From assembly GCF_037975245.1 (NCBI RefSeq), contig NC_092581.1, forward strand, positions 10,549,303-10,613,302: a stretch of DNA of 64,000 nt, written 5' to 3'. Shown in pieces: positions 10,378 through 26,929 of the stretch; the stretch's first letter is position 1, and the number at the start of each line of letters is the position of its first letter. The notes under the pieces were generated by a model. It saw only the letters and a list, made by a program, of their open reading frames with translations. It made no database searches and was not told where the DNA came from. The DNA is from Apostichopus japonicus. Lineage: Eukaryota; Echinodermata; Holothuroidea; Aspidochirotida; Stichopodidae. A program made the position numbers and the translations under genes.

Positions 10378-13209
10378 TGAAACTGCTCGTTTGCTTTAAA
10401 CGAGTAAAAATTTGATAGTTTTTTTAAATGGTTTTGCTTCAAGCGGGCCACCAGGCTATCTGCCCTTTCTCACCGGATTTACTGGAGAAACAAAGCAAGA
10501 CCATCTATTACTGCATCCTGCAACTGGTTTAAAATACTTTGCTGACACTGCTTGTAAAATTTAACATATATATGAATAAATCTATATATGACTATTTTGA
10601 ATGATGCAGAACAATGCTGGTTATACGGTAGGTGGCTTTCCACATATTTTACACAGTGATGTGTATATCACTTGCGGCAAGTAAACTAAACAGTAATTGT
10701 TTGAAATTTGTTATAGAGGGTAGAGCCAGCAGTTGAGGTATAAAACACACATGTAGGGAAACCGCAGCCAATTAGTCACTCCACAATTTTGTATCTTTTA
10801 GCCAAAGTGGAAAACATCATTGAGTTCTTGACTGTTTGATTCAATAGTATCTTAAGTTAACAACACAGTGGGCATTGTGCAGAATGCTGGTTGAATCATT
10901 TTGACATTACCATGCTTCCTTTATGATGAAACATATATATGAAAGGAGAAACAAAAGCAGATAGAAAATGCAGGAATGGTATTGCCTGATTTGATGTTCC
11001 TACAAATTTGTTCTCAGTACGAATTATTGCTACACTTATCACGGCAATGAACATACCAATCATCTTTTGTATGTATTGCTTACTTCAGCCCTTCTGTAAA
11101 GATTAAATATTATATTAAACATGAAAAAAACATATGAAATTCCTAGCCAACCACAATTCTAATTGTTGATTTTAGTTCACTATGACCATCCTTCTAGTAC
11201 TACTGTAGTGTTGCATCATAAATTTGAGAAGGGGTGTCACACTAACAACCTTCTCTTGTAATGTAAACAAAGTCACGGCTAACTACAGAATGTTTTAGTC
11301 ATTTACTCTTTACCTTCACTAATAATAATATAAGTATTTAATTTAAGGGTTATACAGCCTAGTTATTATAGGCCTAAGCTATCTGTACCGCAAGTTTTGT
11401 AACCTTATTAACACCGTAACTTGTAAGTTAGTTAGGCTAGGCCTACACGTTAGTTGGAGTTTGGGACTTCTTGTACACACAGCTAGGTCTACGCAACTTA
11501 GACATATGTTTTATGTACAATTTCACCCAATTCAATTGTCAGTGATCACTTGTTTTGGCTATAATTTTATGATCTTGAGACGGTTACAGTACGTAGTGTC
11601 ACATTTTAAGACTTCGAGATCGACGGTAAGAAACGTGATGTTGGATGCACACCAGCTGATGTTTGTTATTGTTGTTGTTATTTCTTATCGTAAGTTCTAT
11701 TGCTGTGGGTGCACATAAGAACTAAAAATACATTTAGTGTCAGCCGGAAAGGCTTACCTCGTTGTGAAAGTTTTGTTGAGAAAAGGGACATATTTTACGA
11801 AATAATGTAGTACGTTATGAAAGATGTCAAAGGAACTAAATAATAAACAGATACGAAGAGTTATAAAATAGGGAAACTGTTAAAACTGTGTAAAATATGA
11901 AATTTACGTATAGAGAAATATACGTAAAGGTTTTGTTTTTAAAACAGTTGGATGAAAAAAATGGACGATGTTTTCCTTTGATTGTTAACCGGAATTGTAG
12001 GAAACGATAACTTTTGCCGAATATGCGTGAAAGAAGTACAAACGAAGTCGAAAATACATGCATATTGAATGTGCATTGGCAACGACCAAACCATTATGTG
12101 CGAAAGCATCAAAAGGACCAAAAAGTTACAAGCGTATTAGATGCTCTCTATGGCGAAAAAACACCAAAAGGACCATCGCGCTAGGTGGAGAGAGAGAGGT
12201 GGAGAGAGAGAGAGAGTGAAACACATAGAGTAAGCAACAAGGGTGACAATTGATATGCCACTACAAGCTTATTGTACATACGTGTTAAAATCTCGGGATA
12301 TAATTTAATTGAATAGATCCGTAATGAATATAATTGTAAGTTTACAGGTAGGTGGCTCAAAAACTTGCAGAGAAGTACAAAAACACATACAATTGCCATA
12401 AGGAATTGGCTTCACTTGCATATATCTCTTAAATTATGTTGTGATTGGTGATGGTGTGGTGATCCAGGAGAGGGATCATGTGAGTAGGCTGATGGGGAAT
12501 AGACTGCACAGTGTTACTCAGCAGAACGGATGTTGTTGACTCACATTATGCATAATTCTAACTGTGTGATACCCACAATTAACAATATTGTCCCTATAAT
12601 CAACACACATAAGATATTACAGTAAGTTGTCCCATATACGATACACAATTGTCCCATTCGGAAAAAAAACTTTACTGATTATATAACTTAAATTAAATAG
12701 TTTTAATTACTTTATTTATTACATGTATGATTTGTGGTATATTTATGATTGGTTGGAAATTTTCATTAACAATACTGTTAATTAAGTCATGGCTGTAAAG
12801 TACATGTTTACATAAGAGTGTTTTGTATGGGACAAATGACATTTGGCCTTGGCCTCATTAGCATAGTTAATACATCATGGAAACTCTATATTCGCCTGAC
12901 CATGTCCCCACATAATATTGAACCATATCTAATTCTGAGTATAAATTAATGTAATCACAAAATGTTCCATATTAAACACTACTTAATGATTTTTGTTATT
13001 TTGGTAATATGCGATGTTCACAATTCAACGGTATTGGGTCATACCATGTCAGATCAAAATATTTTGGAGTATGTTGCTGTTCGACCGCTTTTAAGAATTA
13101 CCAAATTTATTGAATGCTTGGAACACCATAAACAAAAAACATATTCTGAAAATTTCATTTGAATTGCTTCAATATTGTCCGAATTAACACACTTTGAAAT
13201 TCCGCAATT
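10378..13209. other. Intergenic, no gene recognised
   Basis: AT-rich sequence with only short ORFs that match nothing I know. It includes a GA-rich microsatellite at about 12187-12216. Two copies of the phrase AAAAGGACCA lie near 12113 and 12169. Confidence 0.5.
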
Positions 13210-14217
13210 TGTCGCCACCATGGCATTTTTGGGCATTTTCTTTATTTGTGAGGTCTGATATCTCAGCAACTTTACATCCTACTAACTTTCTGCTAAAGAA
13301 GCCTATAGACTCTATAAAAAAAAGGCTGTAAAAGCCTTGTAAAAGTCTTATGGAATTGCCAAAATATTCAATTTTGGTATTTTTCGCTAAACAAATGTGC
13401 TATCTTAGTGATATATTGCTCCTAAACTATTGTTTAAGGATACTTGATTCTTTCAGAGGTTCTTTATGTTTAGCCCAAACTTGAAAACATAATGATAACA
13501 ATGCTTTCCTGTAATATATCAGCACGTGTTGCAAATCTATTTCATGTTGCGGTTCAGCATTAAGAAGGGTTCATGCCAAATCTGCACCAATGCATCCATG
13601 TGAGAGATGTGAGGGGTTTTACTTTAATTATAAGTATATAGTTCTTACAACTTACCAGGGTTCTAGTTTATCTCGATATTAATTTATGAGGTTGTAAACT
13701 TGCTGGTACGTATAAAAGAGGTCGTCTTCAACAGCCAATAACTCAAAACGTTCGTTCTACTGACATATTTACATTTTAATGTATGGAATTCAACCATGCG
13801 GAGCTATGTTAATGTTATACATGTTGCCGTCACTGCATGATAAGTTTTTCTAGAAGAGATATAGTACCACATTTTTGTACAAAAAAATCAGGAGGGTATT
13901 TTGCCTTATTTGTAAATGAAAAATCCTCAAAGTTTGGGATATTTTGCCAAAACCTTTTGCTATAATTCCATGCACATGTTCTTGAGCCGGTATTGTACGT
14001 CAAGGTGATTCAATGCAATACCGTGCAAATTTCAATGTCATATTAACAATTAATATATAATTCAGTCCACAAGACAATGCTTTTAAAGCTTTTTTTATTG
14101 TCCATTTTATGGGATATAGTCTATAGGCTTCTGTAATAGAATGGTAGTAGGATGTGGAATTGCTAAGAAAACAGACTTCAGAAATCAAGAAAATGCCAAA
14201 ATGCCATGGTCACTTTT
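13210..14217. repeat. 1-kb inverted-repeat structure with about 135-bp arms
   Basis: The left arm (13210-13345), containing CCATGGCATTTTTGGGCATT and AAGCCTATAGACT, is mirrored in reverse complement by 14085-14217, containing AGTCTATAGGCTT and AATGCCATGG. The arms have diverged by substitutions and small indels. The interior of about 740 bp is AT-rich and non-coding. This could be a degenerate non-autonomous DNA transposon. Outer ends and target duplication are not defined. Confidence 0.6.
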
Positions 14218-15508
14218 AATGCAACCGAACATATCAGAATATGTTGGTTTTCTGGTGCCTTAATAATGCACGAGGGTCTTAATTTCTGGAGAGGGTCCAG
14301 CAACAGCCATCCTTGATTTGACACGAAATGACTCTATTGTTACTGTGGTTTAAAAAAATTGCGTCCACGGGACGCAGCATCGTAAAAAATGTTTGGTTCA
14401 GTAAAAATTGCGTCTAGGCTGCTGTCCTTCATGAAAACTTGCACTTTAAAATACGTCTATAGGAACATACAATACTTTAGTTATTATGACCCCCGACAAT
14501 TCGCTAACTTGTGCTTAAGGGAAGCATGTAGTGGTAGGCCAGCTATAATGTGTACAAATACTGACCCGCTTTAACTAATATACAATAGCAATATGAAATT
14601 GCGAAGCGAGACGTTTGGCTGTAGACTGGTTACAATATATGCAAGTCTAGACGGCATGTAATGCACACTGCTGTACGTTATAAAACCACAACTCTAAGCG
14701 TCTATGATAATATTATAGACTATGCATATGCTGTGAATATTGGAAATTAAGTAAAATTCGATTCTAGACAAAATACCAGCATAAGTCCGCTATCGTTATC
14801 ACTCATATTATATTGATATTCATGATGTATAGTATTGGGTATAGTCTCAGCTATTATTTTTATTGAGTGACAGTTTCCCGAACGGTGGACAGTATTTAAT
14901 AGTGTTTGCTTCAAAAATCCTTTCCTATGACTTGATTGATTATGATTATGTTAGTTAAGTTACAATATATGATCATAGATTATTTTTCAATTTATCAAAA
15001 CTGAAGGAAGCCAGACTTCAAAGAAAGAAGGAGCAGATTGGAATCGACACCTGCATGGCTACACGATTGTTATTAAATGCTAATGTTAGGATGACATTGG
15101 CAGTATTATAGTATGTACCGTTCGCTTGTGGTGGGTAATTGTGGTGGGTTAGTTTGGTGGGTGAACTGAAACTCAACAGTGCCCAAATTACGGTCAAGCA
15201 TTGATTTTAATAATGTTATATATGATACATAGTATAAAGTTATAAATAGGTATATATATGTTTATAAAAGTATACATAGGCCTAAGTATGTATATTTAAT
15301 AAATAAAAGTAGACTTGTAGACTTGTAAAAGTATATATAGGGTATTTTTTATTTTATAAAAGACGCCGGATGTACCAGACAATAACTAAAATCATGAAAA
15401 TGTCTACTTTAGTCCACAAAAGTCACTCAGAAGAGACAAAAAGAATTATTATTAAAAATGCACGAATGACAAATGAAATTACGAACAGTAAACTAGATAG
15501 ACTGATAA
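14218..15508. other. Intergenic, no gene recognised
   Basis: AT-rich sequence with no recognised coding region, RNA gene or repeat. Confidence 0.4.
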
Positions 15509-15516
15509 GACTTAGT

Positions 15517-16111
15517 CAGGAGCGGACTGGGTCTTAAAACCGGCCCGGGCATTTTCCACCTAGACCGCCCCATTATTCATTGATATGCTACTTACATAGT
15601 GATCGCCGTCCTGGGGGAGGGGTCTAAAGGGAGGGGTGTCCCCCTCGCCATTGAGATTTGTTTAGGGTTAAGGAATGCCTAGATGCAAACTGGTGCTATA
15701 TTTCTCAATTTTGTAGGTTACAATAATCCTTTAAAAATTTACCCAAATATAACTTTCCAGAAGCAACACTGAAGAAAGTTAAGAACGTAAACAAAAATAG
15801 ACAAAAATATATGTTTTAGACTAGATTTTATTAGTTCATTGCATTTTGTGACAACAAACTTGAAAAAATGGCAAAAAACCTAGATAAAATCTATTAGCAC
15901 GGACGGGTTGCCAATAGCACGTTCTTTTGTTACGAGCTAACAGACTAACTAACATGGCGATTTCATGAGCTGATTCCCACAGTTAAAAATATATTTCTAC
16001 ACAGCCCGTCTTCATCTATTAACTATTAATTTTTTCTAGGCTCCTAAGCCCAACATGGCCCACCGGCCCACCGGGCATTGCCCAAATGCCCGTGTGGCCA
16101 GTCCGCCACTG
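15517..16111. mobile_element. hAT-type MITE with intact target duplication
   Basis: The 595-bp element starts CAGGAGCGGACTGG and ends CCAGTCCGCCACTG, a 14-bp terminal inverted repeat with one mismatch. It is flanked by a perfect 8-bp duplication, GACTTAGT, at 15509-15516 and 16112-16119. CAG(T/G)GGCGGA-type ends with 8-bp duplications are characteristic of the hAT superfamily. The GC-rich ends surround an AT-rich interior with no transposase, so it is non-autonomous. Confidence 0.9.
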
Positions 16112-16855
16112 GACTTAGTCCATATTAAAAAAATGGAGAGCTTCTATCATACAGAACCAAGCTTTTGTGAAGAAACGACAATATATTTCAGTAGCTTTTA
16201 AATCTGGAGGATTTTTGTGATTAGTGAAATAGGTGTTACGCAAAAGGCTTTTCACATATATATCTTAACATTAGATCATATCGAAATATTGCAGTTTTTA
16301 TGATGGCTTTCGTAGCGTCAACAGACCATTCAGTTTAAGCCCAGTTTGGATATGATACGTGTGATTTCAAAGCGTTGTGAAATGCGAAGAATGATTGACA
16401 TACATTAATCATATTATTTCCACTATTGTCGGTCTACAGTAGGCTATGTATGTATCAGGCGAACACGCGAACTTGTCCACAATTAGTTTACAGCTTATCC
16501 TTAAATGTTCCGTGATTATATTCATTTTGAAGCTTTCCTGCAAAATAAATTTCACTAAATAACTTTGACATTATATAGTTGTCATCTCATTTTGTGTGTT
16601 CCTGTAGTGTTTGGATCATGCCAGAGAAGCATATTGCTTGTCGAAAATAATGTGTAAGAGCCCATGTTCTTCCACAGACAAACCTTGCAAAAATGAACAT
16701 TTTCCTATCGATACGTAATGATTAAACTAGCATACTGTTAGAAACAGTCATCTTTGTATGTAACATATTTGCTGAATTTTAAGAGACTCACGCTACACCA
16801 TACCTTTTTTTTGCACTCACTCGTATAGTAAAAATTTCTCCAAGACCGTTTAAGG

Positions 16856-17620
16856 CAAGGGCGGCGGAACCGGGGGGGCACAGGGGGCACGTGCCCCCCC
16901 ACTTTTCCTCAGGTTAAAAATGTGCCCTTTTTCTACATAAAAATTTCTAAATAAAAAAGAGTTTACAAAGCGAAACCCACGTCGAATGAAATATTTCGGG
17001 AAGTTTTAAATGTTTACTACCACGGGCGTAGGAGCCCAATTTGATTTGGGGTGATGTAACGACTTGCCCGAAAAAATATTACCAAAATTTTTCGCGCGCT
17101 ACGCGCGCGTTCAACATGTTAATGTGCATATCGTATAGGCATGCGTTGGTTATTACATCGCGTGCCAATAACATACAATCATTTGCCGTGTTATAACCCT
17201 TCCAAATTGGTTAGAATTATTGGGAAAGTCGTTACAATAGTAATGATTATAATAATATCAGTTTAATCATTGAAAAACACATAGAAAATTATTTTTCTTT
17301 CAGTATTTTCACATATTTCATTTGCTTTCATGCATGTATCGATCGCGTGTGCAGGGACTTGGACTTTATAATGATTTCACCTCATTTTGTCTTTTTCCTT
17401 GTTTCCCAATTGCACATTAGATATTGCAGTGCTAGTATGCATTGTTTCCTTGAGGGGGGGGGGGTGGCGTTGATGGAGTGATGTGTATACGCAAAAAAGA
17501 TAATACAATAAGAGTTATAAAGGGTACTAAATAGAAGGCTGCATCAGTCCAATCGAATTTCTGCAAAGTGCCCTTCGACGTTGGTGCCCCCCCAGATTAA
17601 AAGTGCTTCCGCCGCCCTTG
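16856..17620. mobile_element. hAT-type MITE with intact target duplication
   Basis: The 765-bp element starts CAAGGGCGGCGGAA and ends TTCCGCCGCCCTTG, a perfect 14-bp inverted repeat. It is flanked by a perfect 8-bp duplication, GTTTAAGG, at 16848-16855 and 17621-17628. The interior contains a nested copy (17027-17305) of the dispersed repeat also found at 6028-6305. No transposase is present. Confidence 0.92.
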
Positions 17621-17628
17621 GTTTAAGG

Positions 17629-18800
17629 ACACGATTTACGTTGGTAACTTATATTTTTGTTGTTGAAGTTACAGCTAGTTTTGATTGACGAGATATCTAC
17701 AACTTGTTAAATGTATAGAGTTCCCGGATATACCCATATTGGAACACGAGATGTATGGCACCTGTCTATAGAGATTACAGTATAGCGTGGGCCTACCGTT
17801 ATATTCGTCGAAGATAACGTAATCAAGATAACGTAATATATATATATATATGGGCCTATCACTTGAATACACGCTGATTTCTAAATAAGGTGACAAATAC
17901 TGTAGAGCAAAAACAGTGTATCACTGTATCATTCCTTGTACTGTAAAATCAGACATAGTAATGAAACTTTATATTGGTGTTGGTAATGCCATGGTTTATT
18001 GATATATTGGTAACATCCTAACATTATTAACGGCTATAAAAATGAAAATATTGTATTTCGCTTTGTTATCCTCTTTAAAATAGATTTCCATTAATATCTA
18101 AACTGTATAAAAGTTTGCTTTATTTTTTAAATTTACTTTTTTGGAAGAAAAAGTGGAATAGTAGTTTAGGTGGTGAAGAGGAGGGGATGGAGGCAGGAGA
18201 GGAAGGCAGGCCAGTTCAATGGTAAACTGTTTTTTCATGCCACTAATGTATCATGAGTCAAATTATTATATTTCCTTCAGGTTCCTAGTAGTGACTGTTC
18301 CATGGTCTGTATTTTCAAATTTTGCATTTTGCTATTTTCGTTTAGTCAAATTTATTTACTCCTCCCCTTTAGCCTAGAGAATGTTGTGAAGATGCCTTCT
18401 TGCACAGAAACACTGTAAATCACAAATAAATGTGGTATGAGTTAATGGATTGTTTCGGGCGACATATTGGGTTGGGTACCCATAGTGCTCCGTTTTTTTA
18501 ATTTTAAAGTTAAAATTTCAGTATCCTGTATTACTGCATGTGTAGTTCGTTGCTGGATCCAGATCCAGAAAGCTGATTTTATTCAGGAGATGAATGAAAA
18601 AGCTTTTTTTGGTTCTGTTGCCATAAGAAAGCATTGTAACCTATACCATAGGGCGTATATTTGTGTGTGTGTGTCACCAAGCAGTCTCATTAAACACCTC
18701 CAGAAGAACACATCAAATTGATATCATAATTGGATCATCCATCATAATGGATTTGTAGATAATCATTATTGTTTTTGGTACAGGTCTTATTTGGTTGTTT
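17629..18800. other. Intergenic or intron 1 of copy A, nothing recognised
   Basis: AT-rich with a TA run near 17837-17850. If transporter copy A has a first exon upstream, this stretch is part of its first intron. From about 18.8 kb on, the sequence aligns with the inverted copy B (around 34.83 kb). Confidence 0.4.
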
Positions 18801-19155
18801 AGACATATTTGTGTCGCCGTCATTTCTCGCATGTAGTGGGTATGAACTTTTTATTGAATGTCATGATTGAGGAAACGTTAAGATATAATCGCTGAAACTA
18901 TGACCATATGATCATTTTTTCCTGAAATTAAAAAAAAAATATGGATATAGGGGCGAATTTAAAAAAAAATATCTAAAAGAAAAGATGATATTATATGACA
19001 ATACATATTTTTAATAGAAACATTCCAATGTCGCCCTAAGTGTTATTTTATGTTATTTCGCCCTAAGTATTTGTAATATATGAATGTTGTTTTGCTTTCT
19101 GCTGTCATTTCTCAAGAAGCTATTAGTCGCATTAATCACGTTCACCTTTTCACAG

Positions 19156-22544
<3,389 letters not shown>

Positions 22545-25085
22545 AAATATGTGACTTGAAACACAGGTGAATTGGATAAACTGCTCTAAGTCACCGTCGG
22601 TTATTACTTATGGGGCTAAACACTTATAAAGTGACCCAGAAAAACTGATAAGTATGTTAAAATGGCCACGAGGAATCAACATTGTTCACTGATTTTATGT
22701 CAGCAGGTGCTCTTTTTAGTTATGGAATAATTAGTTATATGGAACGCCAATTTGAAGCTTTATTTAGTGACAATCATTGTGTTCATACTGACAGACATTG
22801 ATGCAAAAGGGAATTGTATCACTGATGTTTTTGAAATTCGCCTGTACATTTTTCTCACCTTCGGCCCGGGGGATCTTGAAACATCTGCCAAAAACGGAAT
22901 GTTAACGTAAAACTAGCATCGCAAGACACAAAAACGATTTCCACAGTTAATGGTGGTATGTATAAAGACATCCTTCTCATCGAGGTGCCCCTCATCGACT
23001 TTCTCTCTTTTCTCTGAAATGATACAAACTAGTCCGCACAAGTACCGTGAATTTATTGTCTAACGTAAAATCGTCACAATAAGTTACACATTGTTTAGTT
23101 GGCCTACGTTATTGAATTTCTCAGAACTTTGTTAATGATGTTGGTAAGCTGATATAGTTGCATCGAAATATCGGGAACAATTCTCTTGAGAAGACATTCC
23201 TTTGAAGAGCTCACAAGGGGACCCTTCAATATTTGTATTATTGCCACGTTGAGGAACATTATGTGATATTTTAGTTCATTGTTGTTCTATTGTTTATTTC
23301 TGTCATTTAATCACTACAAATATAAGGTCAACATATCGAAGTTGCGATAGCCTTTTTACTACTGTCAGTTTGATATGCCAAGCTTGTCCGTTCTATGTTT
23401 GGAAAGGTTTATGTGGTATTCATTTCTTTCTCACACTCCCACTCCCTCTCCCCAACTCCGGGTATCCTCTGAAAAATTGTAACAGCTTTCATAGACTTTT
23501 TCATCTCATTCATGTAAAGTTTGAGAATGGTGCAACAAACGGACCAGTGAAAACAAAACGATAAAGTCTCAGTACGTGTTTGCCAAATTTAAGCTTCGAC
23601 CTTTCCAGCTTACTGCACTAAAAGTTCAGTGAAATGACACCGCCCTATGCTATTTCATATCAATATTCATTATATTTATTGTGTTATATGTGGTTAAAAA
23701 TGTTAACTGAATAATATTCGCCAGATTTATTAACGAGTCGGTAGATTCTACAAACTGTAATCAAAATTTGCAAGGCCCGCTCAATAGATGCGCCAATCAA
23801 ATATCTCTGTTTTGTTTACGACCGTTAGGCCTAGGCTTACGTTTACTTTCGTGGCTAGCCTGTGTTAGGTCCCTGCTCTTGTTTTTTTTTTCTCTCGGTA
23901 TTATCGATGTAGCTTGCGAATTGTGTCATTTCCTTCCATTGCAATGAATAAATAAGTGTTTTCAGACGTTTCCTCCGTGGAATTGTAAAAAGTGGATGAT
24001 ACGAGTATAGGACTGCGTTAAATCTTTTTCGGGCAGCATGTGTAGACTATTTTGTTTACATTTGTGTTAGGAACATGCTGACATGGGCGGTCGCAGTGAT
24101 ACCACGGTAAATCGTTCGCGCCATAAGGGCAACAGATTTTGTTTTCTTTTGATAGAGACAGCGTTTCTCCATTAAACCCACCTGGTCAGAGTGCATTTAG
24201 AATAAGAAACATTGAATCAACTTCGGAAGTTTGTTTCCGAAATTCATCAGCAAACACGTTTAGAGACTTTAATTCAATGAGATACAGTCAGTATCCGTTC
24301 ATCTGCGTCTATCGCGTCTATATCGATTTGACTCATCTATTTACCTTTGAACTTAACGAAAACTCGGTCAAGTTGCCGATTGACATAAACGATTGACGGT
24401 TAAGCAACCAACATTTCCTCGGGTTAAACGATGTTGAGTTGTTGACCTCTGCTACTCTAACGTTTTCATGTAAGAAAATAGTTGTTGATAGTCCTACAGG
24501 TCAAAGGCTTTCTTGAACGCCATTTTCCACACCCGGTTTTATTTTAATTTTTTGATGGGAAGGGGGGGGAGGTGTGGAGGGAGTTAGAGGGGTGCGATAG
24601 TCGAAAGTAACAACGTCAAAGACTTAGCACCTTAGATAATTTGTTATTTTGTTAAATAAACTGGTTGTTACATAACGATGAGCGCAATGCATCGGTACTA
24701 TTTATCAATAAACAAAGAAAAAGGTAACAGAAAACTAAGTTGACTTCATAAGTACAGTATTGCATTATAAAATAATTTCTCAGACATTTTTTTCAACTTT
24801 GGTTGTCATTGTATACATATTGCATGTCTACAAATGAAGAACATAATAAATATGTAAAATGAACTTAGACAACTTGCGTATTTATCAGCTTTTATATTGC
24901 ACGTAAACTCATTACTAACGAAGCAAGAATAAATGGCAAATCATGCCACTGTAACGGGATTGTATTTACCTCTTATTACGCACTTCCTATCCCCCCACCC
25001 CTGCACCACCTCAATTTGTTAAGCACTTGGAAAATGATGTTTACACCCTACCCATCCCTTCGCGCCTCTCCTCCCATGATTATTC
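22545..25085 (+). repeat. 3' flank of copy A, duplicated at B and C
   Basis: This non-coding stretch aligns in reverse complement with 29420-31184 (flank of B) and 58912-60189 (flank of C). Landmarks shared by all three include the region around TGGGGCTAAACACTTATAAA and the C-rich stretch near 24990. Homology stops near 25085, where the A sequence diverges from B (29420) and C (58912). The ORFs in it are not conserved among copies and look accidental. Confidence 0.75.
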
Positions 25086-25395
25086 AGCTGGATCTTTTGA
25101 ATTAGCAATATTAATGTAAGGCAAAAAAATCCACATCTCAAATACCTCAAAATCTTTGAAGAATCTTGCAGAATACACAAAATTTAATGGATATTACAAT
25201 GAATGATACTGTTGCCCAGCTTTGACCGTCAGCTTTATTTTTTATGAATTATCACTGATGCACATGATATTGTCTACAGCTTATATAAAGTTCTTAAGAC
25301 CCAATGAATGTATTTGGATTATTTTCACCAAGCCCAACCAATACAGTATTATCAGCTATTCCATTCAAGGAAAGTAACAGAAATGCCCATGCTGT

Positions 25396-25487
25396 GATAC
25401 TGGACGAAGTAGAAGACAAACTCCAAACGACTTACGGATTAGTCGTTTGGGGTTTTGCCATTCAAAGTGGATTTGCATTCATGTTCT
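25396..25487 (+). pseudogene. Orphan first exon of a truncated transporter copy
   Basis: The sequence encodes VILDEVEDKLQTTYGL then VWGFAIQSGFAFMFC, closely matching exon 1 of copy B (LDDVVDTLQTTYGL, AWGFAIQSGLAYMFC). It ends at the same phase-1 position with a GTTAGT donor. The first transmembrane helix of copy B is not preserved upstream; an ATG at 25304 opens the frame, but its N-terminal residues differ. The intron sequence after it (25488-25742) aligns with 44546-44124 in reverse complement. No matching exon 2 follows on the plus strand, since the next transporter exons to the right are on the minus strand. I therefore call it a decayed fragment of a fourth copy. Confidence 0.75.
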
Positions 25488-25756
25488 GTTAGTATATAGG
25501 CATTGTATAATGAAATTCTGTAGCAATATAAACGTTGTCTGTGGTGTATAAGTGACTTGGTACACTGTTAGGAGGACAAATCACACACTTCAGCGAGGCA
25601 ACTCGATAAACAGAGTTACGGTGAGATGAAAACTTAATAAACCATACCTACCCAACAAGCCCTAGGCCACAAGGTAGGGGTATTCTGACATCAAACATTG
25701 TCACGCAGCATCGTGGTGAGAGACAGAAGCGGTCATCAATTGCTATACTGGTTCAG
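25488..25756 (+). repeat. Intron-1 fragment preserving the empty site of a 4-kb foldback insertion
   Basis: This stretch matches the start of copy B's intron 1. It contains one CAATTG at 25737-25742, between GCGGTCAT and CTATACT. In copy B the same CAATTG appears on both sides of the element at 40137-44123. Confidence 0.7.
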
Positions 25757-25917
25757 TGATATAACCGGTGGCATTGGTGGACTTGAAACAGGCCCACATT
25801 TTGCACTTCTGACGAAGCTATAGTACATTTCGCGAACAAGGAGTAATCTGCGGTTTCGGTAACCCACATGGCGGCGCCCCAGGTACCTTTGACCTATTGG
25901 CGCAACGGCTTTTAGCC

Positions 25918-25918
<1 letters not shown>

Positions 25919-26004
<86 letters not shown>

Positions 26005-26006
26005 TA
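25919..26006. repeat. (AT)n microsatellite
   Basis: About 40 uninterrupted TA units lie between the orphan-exon segment and the start of the duplicated block at 26035. It marks a likely rearrangement junction. Confidence 0.95.
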
Positions 26007-26350
26007 ATTCACTAACCACAAAGTTTGGCATTCAAATCTTTAGTTGATTGTGCACCAGTTATTAAACCAAGTGAGCTCTTGTATGCCAGTGAAGATGTCA
26101 TGAGCAATCCTTACACGCAGGGAAAGGTTAAATCACAATACAGTGGTCTATCTTTTATCCAATCTTTGCTACTTTCGATGATGTCAGTGGAATAAAGGCC
26201 ACTCTACAACGGGCAAGACCATTTGACTATTGCGAGCGTGATAGATGCTGGTTGTGCCGATTTTATTTCAGTGATGATTTGTAATGAGGGAAGAACCAGC
26301 CGCTTCTCATAGCTGGTACAATAACTACTGTTCATGTACTATAACACATG

Positions 26351-26895
26351 TTATCGTGTTACATATGTATGCTCAACTGTCTTATTATAGTTCTTTGTTT
26401 TAAGCAACGTTTTACAAACAAAAACGTTATCGTCCAATTTCTGTGACATCATCTTTATACTCCCCACACGCTTCATACCAGTTCCCTCCTTTATTAAAAA
26501 AAGGCTTCCAAATGACGTCATGGTTATAGGGTCAGCGGTAATGGACAATACAATGTCTGCCCTTGTTTCAATCGTTGGAAAAATTTTCTTAAATTTATAA
26601 TCCAAAAAGGTGTTACTCTTTGGAGAAAAATTGAAATTGCTCACACAACCAAACGTGATCTTATTTTCCTCTTCCGTAAACGCCGTCCCTCCCATATGTT
26701 CACTAATTTTTTAAATGGCGTCATCATCGATACCCCAGTCCGCTAAAGGATTAAGCCATTCCCTGGCACTATCCAAAGCCTCTCCATTTGCCAAAACGAT
26801 AACGCTGTCCATAAATGGTACAGCTTGCTTTACAACCAATGCGCATCCGTCTCCATCCCACTCTGGTCTAGTAGGCTGCGTTGGAACACTTGTCC
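26351..26895 (-). pseudogene. Unrecognised minus-strand coding remnant
   Basis: One reading frame runs from about 26895 to 26351 with a single internal in-frame TAA near 26714-26716. The upstream part contains the segment PFMDSVIVLANGEALDSA, and the ORF after the stop starts MGGTAFTEEENKITFGC. Composition looks protein-like rather than random, with no repeats or low complexity. No domain is recognised and no signal peptide or membrane segment is obvious. In the C-side copy this region is largely diverged or lost. I read it as a decayed gene of an unknown mobile or viral element. Confidence 0.4.
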
Positions 26896-26929
26896 GGGAG
26901 TAACCAACTTCAACGAAGCACTACAACGG

